A stretch of DNA of 64,000 nt from Lachnospira eligens (GCF_009680455.1 NZ_WKRD01000006.1:124001-188000); one strand, 5' to 3'. Numbered from the stretch's first letter, positions 17,837 through 27,770 are shown. The notes: generated by a model from the sequence alone, not told the origin. Made by a program: numbers and translations.

Positions 17837-20554
17837 ATGAAGAAATCGGGATTTAAATCATTATTAAAAAAGATCAGGCCATACGCAGTACCTGGTATAA
17901 TAACAGGTCTGGTTATGATTGTAATACTTATACTTAAAGGTATATGGCCTTTTGGAAGCAGCAGAATAGATTATTTTGACAACATGCAGCAGGTAGCACC
18001 GCTTTATGCACATCTGTGGGATTTCATGCATGGTAAGGCATCAATATGGTTTGACTGGTATACAGGTCTTGGAACAAATGTGTCAATGAGTATATCAGCA
18101 TTTTCAATGATTACACCGTTTAATCTTTTATTATATTTTGTTCCAAGAAGTTACATATTAGAGAGCATATCAATAATTACACTTGTTAAGATGATATTCA
18201 TGTCAGTTGCAATGTATGCGCTTATTAATAAGAAATACAATAATCTTGTGTATGGATTAAAGGTTATGTTTTCATGCATGTATGCCTTTTGTGGTTATGT
18301 AATTCTCTATGGTTCATGCTTTACACCATGGATGGATATAGTTGCATTTTTCCCTATTCTTATAATGGCATATGACAGAATGCTTGAGACAGGAAAGAAA
18401 ATGTTCTATATATGCATGATTGCGTTGTGCTTCATAATTAATTATTACTTAAGTGCAATGTCACTTATATACATATTCCTTATCTGTGGAATAAGAATGG
18501 TAGTTATGCAGGAGAGAAAGCAGTGGAAGGAAACTGCATGGAATGTCGGTATAGGCACAATTGCAGGTATCGGACTTTCAGCATTCGTGCTTGTTCCTGT
18601 ATTTGCACAGCTTTCTTCATCACAGAGAGGTGGTGCGTCTAAGGGGCTTTTATCACAGTATGCAGGCTGGATAACAAGTTCAATCGTTACAGATGGTGCA
18701 ATGGCAGCACTGCAGCGATGGATGATGCTTTATGGACTTGCATTCGTTATAGCAGTTATTATTATGGGAATAAAAATATATAAGTCAGACAGAAAACAGC
18801 TTATATATTCTGTAGCCATGCTTGTTGTTGCATTAGGTCCGGTGCTTATGGAGGCTACTAACCTTATGTGGCATTTTGGCTCATATAACGGATATACATT
18901 AAGAAACGGATATCTGATATCGTTCACGCTTATCTGCGTTGCTGCAGGAATGGCTGAGAAGATGTTTGCAGATATACCATTAAAGGGTGCGTTTTATCGC
19001 AGGCAGACAGCGATAGTAGCGGTAATTGGTGCAGTATATGTTATGATTTATAACATATTACCAATAAACAATGAAATGCTTGCAATGGCATTTTTTATAA
19101 TGATATTTGCAGTAATGTTTGCAGTGTATATGTTTATGCTCATAAGAAAGAAAGAATTTAACTGCAAATCAGTTATCCTTGTTATTGCACTTGAATTGTT
19201 TATCGGTGCATATGCTCTTATAGGACCTCCTAAGTTTTATACATATGAAGATTATCAGATTGGTGATTATGTGCAGTATGCCAATGATGCGGCAGACAGC
19301 CTTGATATAGAAGAGTCTGCTACAGACAGAATAGTAAATCCTGATATCAGTCTTAATGCCAATTATCCTCTTATATTGAGAAGAGGAGCATTATCAAGCT
19401 TTACAGCAGCTTTAGAGGACGATACACAAAGTTATGCCAAGAGATGGGGATATTCTAAGTATTTCCTGTGGCTGTTAGATTCAGGTGGAACAGTATTCAG
19501 TAATGCAGTGCTGCATGTTACACAAGCAGTTAATATCAATGAACTTGACAGTGCTTTATATACATTAGAGAAGAAGGAAGGCGATTACAGCCTTTACAAC
19601 ACTAATTATAACCTGCCATTTGGATTCTGTGTTGACAGCAGCTTCAGCAAGCTTGATATGACTAATGTTGACTGGATTACATACCATAACAGAATGTATA
19701 AAGCAATGACTGGAGATAAAGAAACATTTGTAACAAGAATATATCCACAGGCAGAGACTGCTGGCAATATTAAGTCCATGACTATTAATGTCGGAAGCAG
19801 GAGTGCTATATATATGAATATTGCAGATGTGAAGAAGCCTAATGCGGATGCTAATGCATCTAAACTTGAGAGCAGCATACATGTATATGTGAATGGTGAG
19901 GCAGTTGTTGTACCTACACTTGGAGATGTTAATAATACAGCATATTTTACGGATTATAATAATAATCTTCTTTATCTTGGCATATTTGAAGATGAAGATG
20001 TTCAGATTAAGATTGAATATGATAAGCCTAAATATATTAACCAGAGTAAGATGACTATCGGACTTCTTAATATGGAGAAGATGGATAAGCTCTGTGAGGA
20101 TTTCGCAGATAAGCAGACAGATGTTTCATATACTAATAATACGCTTACAGTTAAGATAAACAGTGATGGAACTAAGGATTATGCCCTGATACCGGTTATT
20201 AAGAGCGCTAACTGGACCGTGACACTTGATGGAAAGACAGTTAAGACTAAAGAGATAGCAGGGCTGTTTACAGGTGTACAGGTTCACGAAGGCGAGAATA
20301 CATTAGTGTTTACATTTGTGCCAAAGGGCAGAAATGCAGGACTGCTTATTACACTTGTGACATTGTTAATAACTGTGTTATGCCTTGTGATTAATTATAA
20401 GAGAACTATAAATGTTCCTGTATGGGCTAAGTACTGTGCACAGTATATATATATTGGATTGTTTGCAATAGTTGTGGCTGCAATGTTTGTAGTACCTGTA
20501 ATAAGTACAATCCCGGCAGCTATATATCATATAATCCGTATATTATTGAAATGA
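17837..20554 (+). CDS. YfhO-family integral membrane protein (GT-C type glycosyltransferase)
   Basis: 905 residues, ATG 17837 with GAAAGG upstream. An N-terminal run of about twelve membrane helices (about 15-460) carries the early acidic loop DYFDNMQQVAPLYAHLWDFMHGK and WFDWYTGLGTN, typical of the YfhO/GT-C group. A large extracytoplasmic domain follows (about 480-830), then two final helices (about 835-855 and 870-895). B. subtilis YfhO and relatives glycosylate lipoteichoic acid or similar polymers using lipid-linked sugars. The acceptor here is unknown. It is followed within eight bases by a PIG-V-like mannosyltransferase. Confidence 0.85.
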   Translation: MKKSGFKSLLKKIRPYAVPGIITGLVMIVILILKGIWPFGSSRIDYFDNMQQVAPLYAHLWDFMHGKASIWFDWYTGLGTNVSMSISAFSMITPFNLLLYFVPRSYILESISIITLVKMIFMSVAMYALINKKYNNLVYGLKVMFSCMYAFCGYVILYGSCFTPWMDIVAFFPILIMAYDRMLETGKKMFYICMIALCFIINYYLSAMSLIYIFLICGIRMVVMQERKQWKETAWNVGIGTIAGIGLSAFVLVPVFAQLSSSQRGGASKGLLSQYAGWITSSIVTDGAMAALQRWMMLYGLAFVIAVIIMGIKIYKSDRKQLIYSVAMLVVALGPVLMEATNLMWHFGSYNGYTLRNGYLISFTLICVAAGMAEKMFADIPLKGAFYRRQTAIVAVIGAVYVMIYNILPINNEMLAMAFFIMIFAVMFAVYMFMLIRKKEFNCKSVILVIALELFIGAYALIGPPKFYTYEDYQIGDYVQYANDAADSLDIEESATDRIVNPDISLNANYPLILRRGALSSFTAALEDDTQSYAKRWGYSKYFLWLLDSGGTVFSNAVLHVTQAVNINELDSALYTLEKKEGDYSLYNTNYNLPFGFCVDSSFSKLDMTNVDWITYHNRMYKAMTGDKETFVTRIYPQAETAGNIKSMTINVGSRSAIYMNIADVKKPNADANASKLESSIHVYVNGEAVVVPTLGDVNNTAYFTDYNNNLLYLGIFEDEDVQIKIEYDKPKYINQSKMTIGLLNMEKMDKLCEDFADKQTDVSYTNNTLTVKINSDGTKDYALIPVIKSANWTVTLDGKTVKTKEIAGLFTGVQVHEGENTLVFTFVPKGRNAGLLITLVTLLITVLCLVINYKRTINVPVWAKYCAQYIYIGLFAIVVAAMFVVPVISTIPAAIYHIIRILLK

Positions 20555-20562
20555 GGCATTAG

Positions 20563-21717
20563 ATGAACAGACTAAAAAATAATGAGAATTGCAGGCTTCT
20601 GTTAAAGATATTGATTATATTTGCGATATCAAGACTGATTATGCTTATCATGGTTCCTGTGTATAATGGAATTATGGGGACACACAGATCATTTCTGTTT
20701 CTTATGAACGAGTGGGATGCAAAGAAATATGCCTATATAATCAATCATGGCTATACACACCCTACGGATATTGATCCTCAGGCTAACTGGGCGTTCTTCC
20801 CATTATATGTTATCGTGTGTGCAGCATTAAAGGCAGTGACAGGCGGGCTTATTAATACTTATGTTATTGGAATGATAGTATCTAATATATGCATAATTAT
20901 TGCAGCATTCTTTGCTGTTAAATGTCTTAAGAAGCAGACTTCTATTAAAGAAGAATATACTATGATTATGCCAGTGCTTTTATTTATGGCACCTTACACC
21001 TTCTATTGCAGTTCTGTATATACGGAAGCGATGTTTATAATGTTCATTGTACTTTTTTTCTATTTCCTTTTTGAGAAGAAATACATGGCAGCAGGAATTA
21101 TGGCAGCATGCTCAAGTGGAACAAGAATTGTAGGCTGTATACTTGTATTTGCACTGGTTGTACAGCTATATATTGACATGGAAGGAACTAAGATAAGCTT
21201 TGGCAGGGTTAAGACATTTGTAATGGATATGCTTAAAGCACCTAAGAAGATACTGTCAGTGCTTGTGTGCCCGCTCGGTGCATTTGCATATATGACATTT
21301 CTTAATTTCTTCTGTGGTGATGCATGGGCATATAAGAATGTCCAGATTGCATGGAGAGAGGATGAGTATTTCCCGATTATAGGCGTGTTGTGGAAGGCAT
21401 GTACAGGACAGATTGAGCCAAGATATACATATATGGGGTGGTTCTGTATTGCAATACTGATACTTTATGGATATATGTTTTACAGAAAATATTACTCAAT
21501 GGCAGTGTTCGGAATTATATCACTTCTTGTGCCATTGACATCACATGTTATGAGTACATGTAGATTTACGGCAGGAACATATGTTGCATTTGTGGGAGTG
21601 TATGACATACTTACAAGATGTAATAAGGCTGTAAGATACATTATTATGGCGGTTCTTATTGCAATCGAAATATATCTTTTGTTCTTATGGTACAATTCAG
21701 ACTGCTGGCTTATGTAG
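20563..21717 (+). CDS. PIG-V-like membrane mannosyltransferase
   Basis: 384 residues, ATG 20563 behind GAGGC, eight bases after the YfhO stop. About nine hydrophobic helices. An early luminal-type loop contains the acidic signature EWDAKKYAYIINHGY and a later ANWAFFPLY motif, matching the PIG-V/GT-C fold, where the Asp after Trp is catalytic. Such enzymes use polyprenyl-phosphate sugars on the outer membrane face. The pairing with YfhO suggests both act on one surface glycopolymer or glycolipid. Sugar and acceptor are not defined by sequence. Confidence 0.8.
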   Translation: MNRLKNNENCRLLLKILIIFAISRLIMLIMVPVYNGIMGTHRSFLFLMNEWDAKKYAYIINHGYTHPTDIDPQANWAFFPLYVIVCAALKAVTGGLINTYVIGMIVSNICIIIAAFFAVKCLKKQTSIKEEYTMIMPVLLFMAPYTFYCSSVYTEAMFIMFIVLFFYFLFEKKYMAAGIMAACSSGTRIVGCILVFALVVQLYIDMEGTKISFGRVKTFVMDMLKAPKKILSVLVCPLGAFAYMTFLNFFCGDAWAYKNVQIAWREDEYFPIIGVLWKACTGQIEPRYTYMGWFCIAILILYGYMFYRKYYSMAVFGIISLLVPLTSHVMSTCRFTAGTYVAFVGVYDILTRCNKAVRYIIMAVLIAIEIYLLFLWYNSDCWLM

Positions 21718-21738
21718 CAGTCAGAAGAGGAGGCAGAT

Positions 21739-23265
21739 ATGTCAGATATAATATCAGAGATAAGCAGAATCAGTGAAGATGAGCTGCGAATGCAGATAGC
21801 GCTTATTGACAATGTTAATATATCTAATGCGGTTAAAGAGACCGGATACAGGCTGGTTAATGTGCTTGCAGATGTTGCCAATTCATTTACACAGAGTATA
21901 GGAATAAAGAATTCGATTGATTATGAGGTAAAAAAAGTATCAGATCTCGTACGGGAAGACTGTCTTCGCTATAAAGCGTTAGACAGGGAAAAACTTGAGA
22001 AAATGTTATATGAGCGGCTTGAAGTGATGTGTCCTGAAATTGAAGGAGACATGAAGGATAAGGAAGTAAAAGAGCAGATGTCCAGATACATTATTGATGA
22101 GGCGGCATCTGCATATGGAATTAATAAATATATGTCACCCGCTCATAAAATAGAAGAAATAAGCATAAGATATAACAATGCATTTTTAAATAATATTATG
22201 AACCAGATACGTAATCTTACAGCTGTCCAGAAAAAGTCATATGCTGAACAGGTTGGAAGAAAATTAGGGGTTGCTTCAATGGAGACTAAACGTGAGGTTC
22301 AGAAAAGTCTTATGCCAGAGAAATTCAATGGCGAGGGAATTATAGATGTACTCGGCAGACAGAGAAGTACGACAAAGCTTGAAGCTGCAATAAGACTTCT
22401 TGGGGAAGATGCATTCTGGTCGACAGAGGCGCAGGTAAAGACAATGTATCAGGCTGTCAGAAATATGACAAGAATATCAAAACTTCAGGCGGCGGGATAC
22501 ATATGGAAGGTAAGCCATGCAAATGATATCAAGTTTTATGCACCATCAGACCTTATGCCGTCTTATATTGCTGCGGACAAAAAGAAAGCCGCTGATGATA
22601 AGGACAGAGAATACCGTGTTATGTGTACTCAGGTTGAAAAGGCACGCAAGGAATTAGAAAAATGTGAAAAGGATGTTTCTGTAAAGACAGACAGGATGAC
22701 TGAAGCACAGAAGAAATATGATGCTGCCGTGGACAGGCTTAATATTGCACAAAATGATTTTGCAAAACTTGAAGATGTCAAAGATGATTACATTAATAAC
22801 AGAAAGACAGAAGATGAATCAAAACGATATTATGCACAGGTTAATGATACAAAGAGGGAAATGGACAGAAGTCTTGGTGATAGTGACAGGAAGAAAAAAA
22901 GACTTCAGGAGACAGAGAAAGAATTAAAACTTGCATGTGAGAAGGCAGAGGAGAGAAAGATATATCTTGAATCTGTACAGAAAACGGCAGATGAAGAGAC
23001 CAAAAAAAGAGCAAAGGAACTTAAGATAAAATGGACAGCCTTTTTCTTTAAATATTCATTTGATGATGAAGTATTTGAGTCTGCTGTGAGTATATTTAGC
23101 AGGGAAGAATTACGATATATTGAAGAAACTTTAAAAGAGGCACATGATTCAGCATCTATGCTGGCAGTAGGGGATAATAATGTGATAAGGGCATATACTG
23201 GTGGAAAATACACAGCTGTTATTACATATGAGGACAGACATATTATTTCTATACAAAGTATGTGA
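21739..23265 (+). CDS. Coiled-coil cytoplasmic protein, unknown function
   Basis: 508 residues, ATG 21739 behind GAGGAGG. There is no signal peptide or membrane helix. The first 280 residues are helical and polar (ISEDELRMQIALIDNVNISNAVKETG; LGVASMETKREVQKSLMPEKFNGEGIIDVLGRQRSTTKLEAAIRLLG). Residues about 285-415 form a highly charged Lys/Glu-rich coiled coil. A C-terminal globular part of about 90 residues follows. I do not recognise the family with confidence; the first half vaguely recalls UPF0174/YaaW-like helical proteins. It lies between the glycosyltransferase pair and folC with short gaps. Confidence 0.7.
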   Translation: MSDIISEISRISEDELRMQIALIDNVNISNAVKETGYRLVNVLADVANSFTQSIGIKNSIDYEVKKVSDLVREDCLRYKALDREKLEKMLYERLEVMCPEIEGDMKDKEVKEQMSRYIIDEAASAYGINKYMSPAHKIEEISIRYNNAFLNNIMNQIRNLTAVQKKSYAEQVGRKLGVASMETKREVQKSLMPEKFNGEGIIDVLGRQRSTTKLEAAIRLLGEDAFWSTEAQVKTMYQAVRNMTRISKLQAAGYIWKVSHANDIKFYAPSDLMPSYIAADKKKAADDKDREYRVMCTQVEKARKELEKCEKDVSVKTDRMTEAQKKYDAAVDRLNIAQNDFAKLEDVKDDYINNRKTEDESKRYYAQVNDTKREMDRSLGDSDRKKKRLQETEKELKLACEKAEERKIYLESVQKTADEETKKRAKELKIKWTAFFFKYSFDDEVFESAVSIFSREELRYIEETLKEAHDSASMLAVGDNNVIRAYTGGKYTAVITYEDRHIISIQSM

Positions 23266-23289
23266 CATCCGGAAAGGAAAAGATGAGAC

Positions 23290-24576
23290 ATGTATAATGA
23301 GATTGTGAATAGTCTTGACAGTATAAGTCAGTTTGCATCATCTACAGGATTAGAAAGAGGCAGACAGTTATTACATGATATGAATAATCCAGAGAAGTCA
23401 TTAAAAATAATACATGTTGCAGGTACTAATGGAAAAGGATCGGTGTGTGCTTATATTGCAGGAATTTTACAGCATAATGGTTATAAGACAGGACTTTTTA
23501 CATCTCCTCATCTTGATGATATAACAGAACGTATAAGAATCAATGGAATAATGATTTCACAAGAGGATTTTGAAGAAGCATACTGGTATGTGGAAGAACA
23601 CAGGACACAGGAGCTTGCGTATTTTGATTATCTTTTTGGCATGGCAATGTATTATTACAGTAAGCATGATGTGGATTATGTTGTTATGGAAACGGGTCTT
23701 GGCGGAAAGCTGGATGCAACTAATGCAGTCGATAATCCGGTTGTCTCAGTAATAACAACAATATCGCTTGAACATACTGCAATTCTTGGTGATACAATAG
23801 AAAAGATTGCAAATGAAAAAGCAGGGATAATTAAACCGGGAATACCGGTTGTGTGCAGCGGCATAGTGAAAGAAGCTGCTGATGTGATAAGAAAGCGTGC
23901 AGCAGACTTTGGATGCGACTGTCATGTGGTTGACGACAATACATTTGAACTGATACAAAATACATACGGGTATATTGATTTTTTAATTCATAATGAGTAT
24001 TATAAGAATGATTGCTTCCGGTTAAGTACGAATGCGTTGTACCAGATGGAAAATGCAAGTATTGCACTTACGGTATGTGCTAATCTGTGTGACAGGGGGA
24101 TGATTAAGCTTGACAATAAAGCAGTCAGTATGGCAATGTACGATACACACTGGGCAGGAAGAATGGAACTGTTAAGAGACAATCTGTATGTTGACGGAGC
24201 GCACAATCCACAAGGGATTCAAAGCTTTGTAGATTCAGTAAACAGTCTTTATGAAAACAGTCGGCTTGATAAGGCAACATTACTTTTTTCAGTAGTAAGT
24301 GACAAGAATTATGACAGAATGATTAAGATACTATGCAGCTGTAAGCATTTCAGACAGATATATGTTACAATAACGGGCGGTGTCAGAAAGCTTCCAGCTG
24401 ATATAATAAAGGAAACATTTGAAGCACATATTAAGGATACACCGGTATATGTATTTGAGAGTGTTGAAGAAGCTATGAAAAAATGGGATAACAGACTGAT
24501 GTTTGCAACGGGGTCGCTTTATTTAGTTGGTGATGTGGACCGTGCATTGGAAGGAAAGGAAAATAATCATGATTAA
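23290..24576 (+). CDS. folC: Folylpolyglutamate synthase / dihydrofolate synthase
   Basis: 428 residues, ATG 23290. Mur-ligase fold: ATP loop GTNGKGSVCAY (about 45-55), folate-binding and lid residues LFTSPHLDDITERI, the ETGLGGKLDATN stretch, the carbamylated-Lys region NEKAGIIKPG, and C-terminal VDGAHNPQGI. It adds glutamate to dihydropteroate and folates in the cytoplasm. No other folate genes adjoin. The last eight bases overlap the start of a 47-codon gene, so the two are likely translationally coupled. Confidence 0.95.
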   Translation: MYNEIVNSLDSISQFASSTGLERGRQLLHDMNNPEKSLKIIHVAGTNGKGSVCAYIAGILQHNGYKTGLFTSPHLDDITERIRINGIMISQEDFEEAYWYVEEHRTQELAYFDYLFGMAMYYYSKHDVDYVVMETGLGGKLDATNAVDNPVVSVITTISLEHTAILGDTIEKIANEKAGIIKPGIPVVCSGIVKEAADVIRKRAADFGCDCHVVDDNTFELIQNTYGYIDFLIHNEYYKNDCFRLSTNALYQMENASIALTVCANLCDRGMIKLDNKAVSMAMYDTHWAGRMELLRDNLYVDGAHNPQGIQSFVDSVNSLYENSRLDKATLLFSVVSDKNYDRMIKILCSCKHFRQIYVTITGGVRKLPADIIKETFEAHIKDTPVYVFESVEEAMKKWDNRLMFATGSLYLVGDVDRALEGKENNHD

Positions 24577-24712
24577 TTTTGATGAAGAGATACAGAAGTT
24601 TCAGCCAAGTCTTGAAGTAGAAGATGCTGAGGACGCAATATATAACAATGATGTACCGGATATCACAGATCTGATATCACAGATACTTAGCGGAAAGAAT
24701 ACAGATAAGTAG
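24569..24712 (+). CDS. Small acidic protein coupled to folC
   Basis: 47 residues starting at ATG 24569, with AAGGAAAGGA at 24551-24560 upstream and a start inside the folC stop (ATGATTAA). Composition is strongly acidic (FDEEIQKFQPSLEVEDAEDAIYNNDVPDITDL), with no membrane helix or Cys. The good ribosome site, tight overlap on both sides and typical codon use support a real gene. The function is unknown. The next gene begins 15 bases after its stop. Confidence 0.6.
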   Translation: MINFDEEIQKFQPSLEVEDAEDAIYNNDVPDITDLISQILSGKNTDK

Positions 24713-24726
24713 TGAGGGGTGGACAT

Positions 24727-26118
24727 ATGAGATGTTATAAATGTGGAAGCTTCCTTACAGATGGTGATACATGTCCACAATGTGGAGAGAATGTAAGAAT
24801 ATATAAGAAGACAGCCAGAGTATCAGATGCATATTATAATGCAGGACTATATAAAGCAAGAGTGAGAGATTTAACCGGTGCAGTTGAATCTCTTAAGATA
24901 AGCCTTATGATTAACAAGTACAATACCAATGCAAGAAATCTGTTAGGTCTTGTTTACTGTGAGATGGGTGATGTAGTTGAGGCTTTAAGCCAGTGGGTAG
25001 TAAGTAAGAATTTTACGCCTGAAGGCAATATTGCAGGACACTATATTAAGAAGATACAGACTAACCAGAACAGATTTGAGATGATTACAGGTACTATCCG
25101 TAAATATAATCTTTCTTTGAAATATGCCAAGGAAGGCAATCTTGATATGGCTGTAATACAGCTCAAGAAGGTAGTTGCCAATAATCCACAGCTTATTAAG
25201 GCACATCTTCTGCTTGCACTTATATACATTAAGCAGAACGAGCTTTCAAGAGCAAAAAAGCTGCTTAACGCTGTTCTTGCAATAGATAAGAATAATACAC
25301 TTGCACATATTTATATGAAAGAGATAGCAGAAAGAAATGCAGCAAAGAAAGCGGAAACATCAGGTTCTTTCCTTCCTAAGAGAAAGGAAAAGGATATTGA
25401 TAAGAAACCGCTAAGTGGTAACGATGTTATTCTTCCAAGGTCGTCATATAAAGAACCAAGTAATGGTGCAATAACAATAATAAATGTATTGGCAGGTGTT
25501 GTAATAGGTGCAGCATTAATATGGTTTCTTATTGTTCCGGCAAGGAATAAGGGACTTACACAGGATTATAAGAAAAGTCTTCAGGAGTATAGTGAGCAGT
25601 TATCTTCTGGTAATGTGGAACTGAATTCTATGCAGAAAGAACTTGAAGAGGTTAAGGCGCAGAAGGATGCACTTGAGCAGCAGCTTGGCGTTGTTAATGG
25701 AACAGAGGGAAGCAACAAGCTTTTGGTATCAGTAATAGAGGCAGCAAGTGATTATATTGCAAATAAGCCTGATGATGCTGCGAATAAGCTTGTTGATATA
25801 GATGTCAGTGCACTTCCAAGTGAGTCAGCAAAGACTTTATATAATACAATAGCAACGGCGACACTTCCGGCAGCAGCACAGACCTTCTATAACACAGGAA
25901 TGACAGAGTATTACAAGTCCAACTATGAAGTTGCGGCAGATAATCTTGTCAAAGCATACAAATGTAATAACAGTGCAGATTCAGCTTATTATGCAGCTAA
26001 GTCATATGTAGCATTAGCAAAGACTGATGATGCAAAGAAATACTATAAGTATATTGTGGATGATTATTCGACTAGCGGATATTACAAAGAAGCCAGCGAT
26101 TACGTTAATTCACATTGA
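24727..26118 (+). CDS. Zinc-ribbon, TPR and coiled-coil membrane protein
   Basis: 463 residues from ATG 24727 (GAGGGGTGG just upstream; the GTG at 24712 is within the previous stop). The N-terminal zinc ribbon has Cys3/Cys6/Cys16/Cys19. Tetratricopeptide repeats follow at about 35-210 (YYNAGLYKARVRDLTGAVESL; AKEGNLDMAVIQLKKVVANNP). A membrane helix lies at about 255-280, then a coiled coil (about 290-330) and two more TPR-like repeats (about 385-455). This layout suggests a membrane scaffold with repeat modules on both faces. No specific partner is known. A terminator closes the unit. Confidence 0.8.
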   Translation: MRCYKCGSFLTDGDTCPQCGENVRIYKKTARVSDAYYNAGLYKARVRDLTGAVESLKISLMINKYNTNARNLLGLVYCEMGDVVEALSQWVVSKNFTPEGNIAGHYIKKIQTNQNRFEMITGTIRKYNLSLKYAKEGNLDMAVIQLKKVVANNPQLIKAHLLLALIYIKQNELSRAKKLLNAVLAIDKNNTLAHIYMKEIAERNAAKKAETSGSFLPKRKEKDIDKKPLSGNDVILPRSSYKEPSNGAITIINVLAGVVIGAALIWFLIVPARNKGLTQDYKKSLQEYSEQLSSGNVELNSMQKELEEVKAQKDALEQQLGVVNGTEGSNKLLVSVIEAASDYIANKPDDAANKLVDIDVSALPSESAKTLYNTIATATLPAAAQTFYNTGMTEYYKSNYEVAADNLVKAYKCNNSADSAYYAAKSYVALAKTDDAKKYYKYIVDDYSTSGYYKEASDYVNSH

Positions 26119-26134
26119 TGAGGTACTAAAAGAT

Positions 26135-26173
26135 AAGCCCCCGGCAAAGATAATTCTTTGCCGGGGGCTTTGT
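26135..26173 (+). terminator. Intrinsic terminator before spoIIA
   Basis: A perfect 15 bp stem (26135-26149 with 26156-26170), GC-rich in its lower half, followed by a short T tract. It isolates the spoIIA operon from upstream transcription, so the spoIIA promoter must lie in the 47 bases before 26221; I could not identify a convincing one there. Confidence 0.92.
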
Positions 26174-26220
26174 TGCAGAATTAGTGAAGTGTAAAAGCAG
26201 AGAGGAAAGAGGAGATTATT

Positions 26221-26592
26221 ATGTCAAAACAGGTTAATACAGCGGATGAGCAGGATGAAATCCAGCATATGGATTATATATACATGGTTAATGATGACAA
26301 GCTTATGATACGAATGAATGCAGAACTTGACCATCATCTGGCAGAAGAGATGCGTCAGGTTATAGATGATGTAATAGATAAAAGAGGCGTAACTCATATA
26401 GTATTTGATTTTACTAAAGTGGATTTTATGGACAGTGCAGGAATAGGACTTATTATGGGGCGCTACAAGAAGGTTATGGATAAAGGTGACATAACAATCG
26501 TGGGAGTCCGTGAAAGTGTTAAGAGGATACTTCTTATATCAGGACTTCATAAGATAGTTAACATATATGAGCTTAAAGGACAGGAGGCATAA
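26221..26592 (+). CDS. spoIIAA: Anti-sigma F factor antagonist SpoIIAA
   Basis: 123 residues, ATG 26221 behind AGAGGAG. STAS domain with the conserved phosphorylatable Ser in FMDSAGIGLIMGRYK. In the unphosphorylated form SpoIIAA binds SpoIIAB and frees sigma F in the forespore. It is about 15 residues longer at the N-terminus (acidic, QVNTADEQDEIQ) than Bacillus SpoIIAA. First gene of a canonical spoIIAA-spoIIAB-sigF operon. Confidence 0.95.
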   Translation: MSKQVNTADEQDEIQHMDYIYMVNDDKLMIRMNAELDHHLAEEMRQVIDDVIDKRGVTHIVFDFTKVDFMDSAGIGLIMGRYKKVMDKGDITIVGVRESVKRILLISGLHKIVNIYELKGQEA

Positions 26593-26594
26593 GT

Positions 26595-27020
26595 ATGATG
26601 GAGAATAACAATGTTGAATTATTATTTGAAGCCAGGTCGGAAAATGAAGCATTTGCAAGGGTTGTTGCGGCAGCCTTTGTTACATATTTAGATCCAACAA
26701 TCGAAGAATTGCAGGACATAAAAACAGCAGTTTCCGAGGCAGTAACTAACGCAATAGTCCATGGCTATGATAATGGTCCGGGAAAAGTAAGAATGAGATT
26801 AAAGGGCATACAGAATCAGGTAATAATAGAAGTGCACGATGACGGTCTTGGCATGGAAAATGTTGCAAAAGCAATGGAACCTCTGTATACAACCAAGCCT
26901 GAACAGGAACGTTCAGGAATGGGATTTTCGTTTATGGAGGCATTCATGGATGATTTAAGAGTTGCGTCGGCACCGGGCAAAGGAACAACAGTTCTTATGA
27001 GAAAGAAAATAGGGGAGTAA
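26595..27020 (+). CDS. spoIIAB: Anti-sigma F factor and serine kinase SpoIIAB
   Basis: 141 residues, ATG 26595 seven bases after AGGAGG at the spoIIAA end. GHKL ATPase fold with N box (AVSEAVTNAIVHGY), G1 box (VHDDGLGM) and G2 region (ERSGMGFSFMEAF). It binds and inhibits sigma F and phosphorylates SpoIIAA. It is packed two bases behind spoIIAA, as expected for a partner-switching pair. Confidence 0.96.
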   Translation: MMENNNVELLFEARSENEAFARVVAAAFVTYLDPTIEELQDIKTAVSEAVTNAIVHGYDNGPGKVRMRLKGIQNQVIIEVHDDGLGMENVAKAMEPLYTTKPEQERSGMGFSFMEAFMDDLRVASAPGKGTTVLMRKKIGE

Positions 27021-27038
27021 TTGATAGGATGTGATGCT

Positions 27039-27770
27039 ATGGATCAGACTAAGGATTGTACCAGGGAATTGATCGCTAAAGCACACAATAATGACAAAGA
27101 GGCTAGAGAGAAGCTGGTAACAGATAATCTTGGGCTTATATGGAACATAATTAAAAGATTTAAGGGGAGAGGAACAGAACAGGAGGATCTGTTTCAGATA
27201 GGCTGTATAGGGCTTATAAAGGCAATTGATAATTTCAATCTGGATATGGATGTTGCATTTTCAACATATGCAGTTCCTATGATAACAGGTGAGATAAGAA
27301 GATTCCTGCGGGATGACGGAATGGTAAAGGTAAGTCGTTCTATCAAAGAAAATGCAGTAAAAAGCATGAGAGCGGCGGGACAGCTCCGTGACACGTTAGG
27401 CTGTGAACCGACAGTAGAACAGATAGCAGCTGCCTGTGAGTTGTCAGTTGAAGACATAACATTGTCAATGTCTGCATCAATGGAGGTTGAATCAATATAT
27501 AAGACAATCTATCAGGGTGATGGAAGTGAGGTCATGCTGATGGACAAGTTAGAAGACAAGGCAGACATTGGGGAAACTGCATCAAGTAAAGTGGCACTTG
27601 CACAGCTTATGGAAACACTTTCACAGCGTGAAAAAGAGCTTATCAGAATGCGTTATTATGATGATTACACACAGATGCAGGTTGCTAAGGAGTTCGGAAT
27701 ATCGCAGGTGCAGGTGTCGCGGATGGAGAAGAAGATTTTAAGTGGCATGCGCAAGCGGCTGTTTGCGTGA
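27039..27770 (+). CDS. sigF: RNA polymerase sigma F factor (forespore)
   Basis: 243 residues from ATG 27039. An in-frame TTG at 27021, close behind GGGGAG, would add six residues, so the start is not fully settled. Regions 2, 3 and 4 are complete: EQEDLFQIGCIGLIKAIDNFN and STYAVPMITGEIRRFLRDD (2), VKVSRSIKENAVKS (3), and the helix-turn-helix YTQMQVAKEFGISQVQVSRMEKKIL (4.2). It directs the first forespore gene set. Third gene of spoIIA; the spoVA operon starts 379 bases downstream, beyond a long hairpin. Confidence 0.96.
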   Translation: MDQTKDCTRELIAKAHNNDKEAREKLVTDNLGLIWNIIKRFKGRGTEQEDLFQIGCIGLIKAIDNFNLDMDVAFSTYAVPMITGEIRRFLRDDGMVKVSRSIKENAVKSMRAAGQLRDTLGCEPTVEQIAAACELSVEDITLSMSASMEVESIYKTIYQGDGSEVMLMDKLEDKADIGETASSKVALAQLMETLSQREKELIRMRYYDDYTQMQVAKEFGISQVQVSRMEKKILSGMRKRLFA

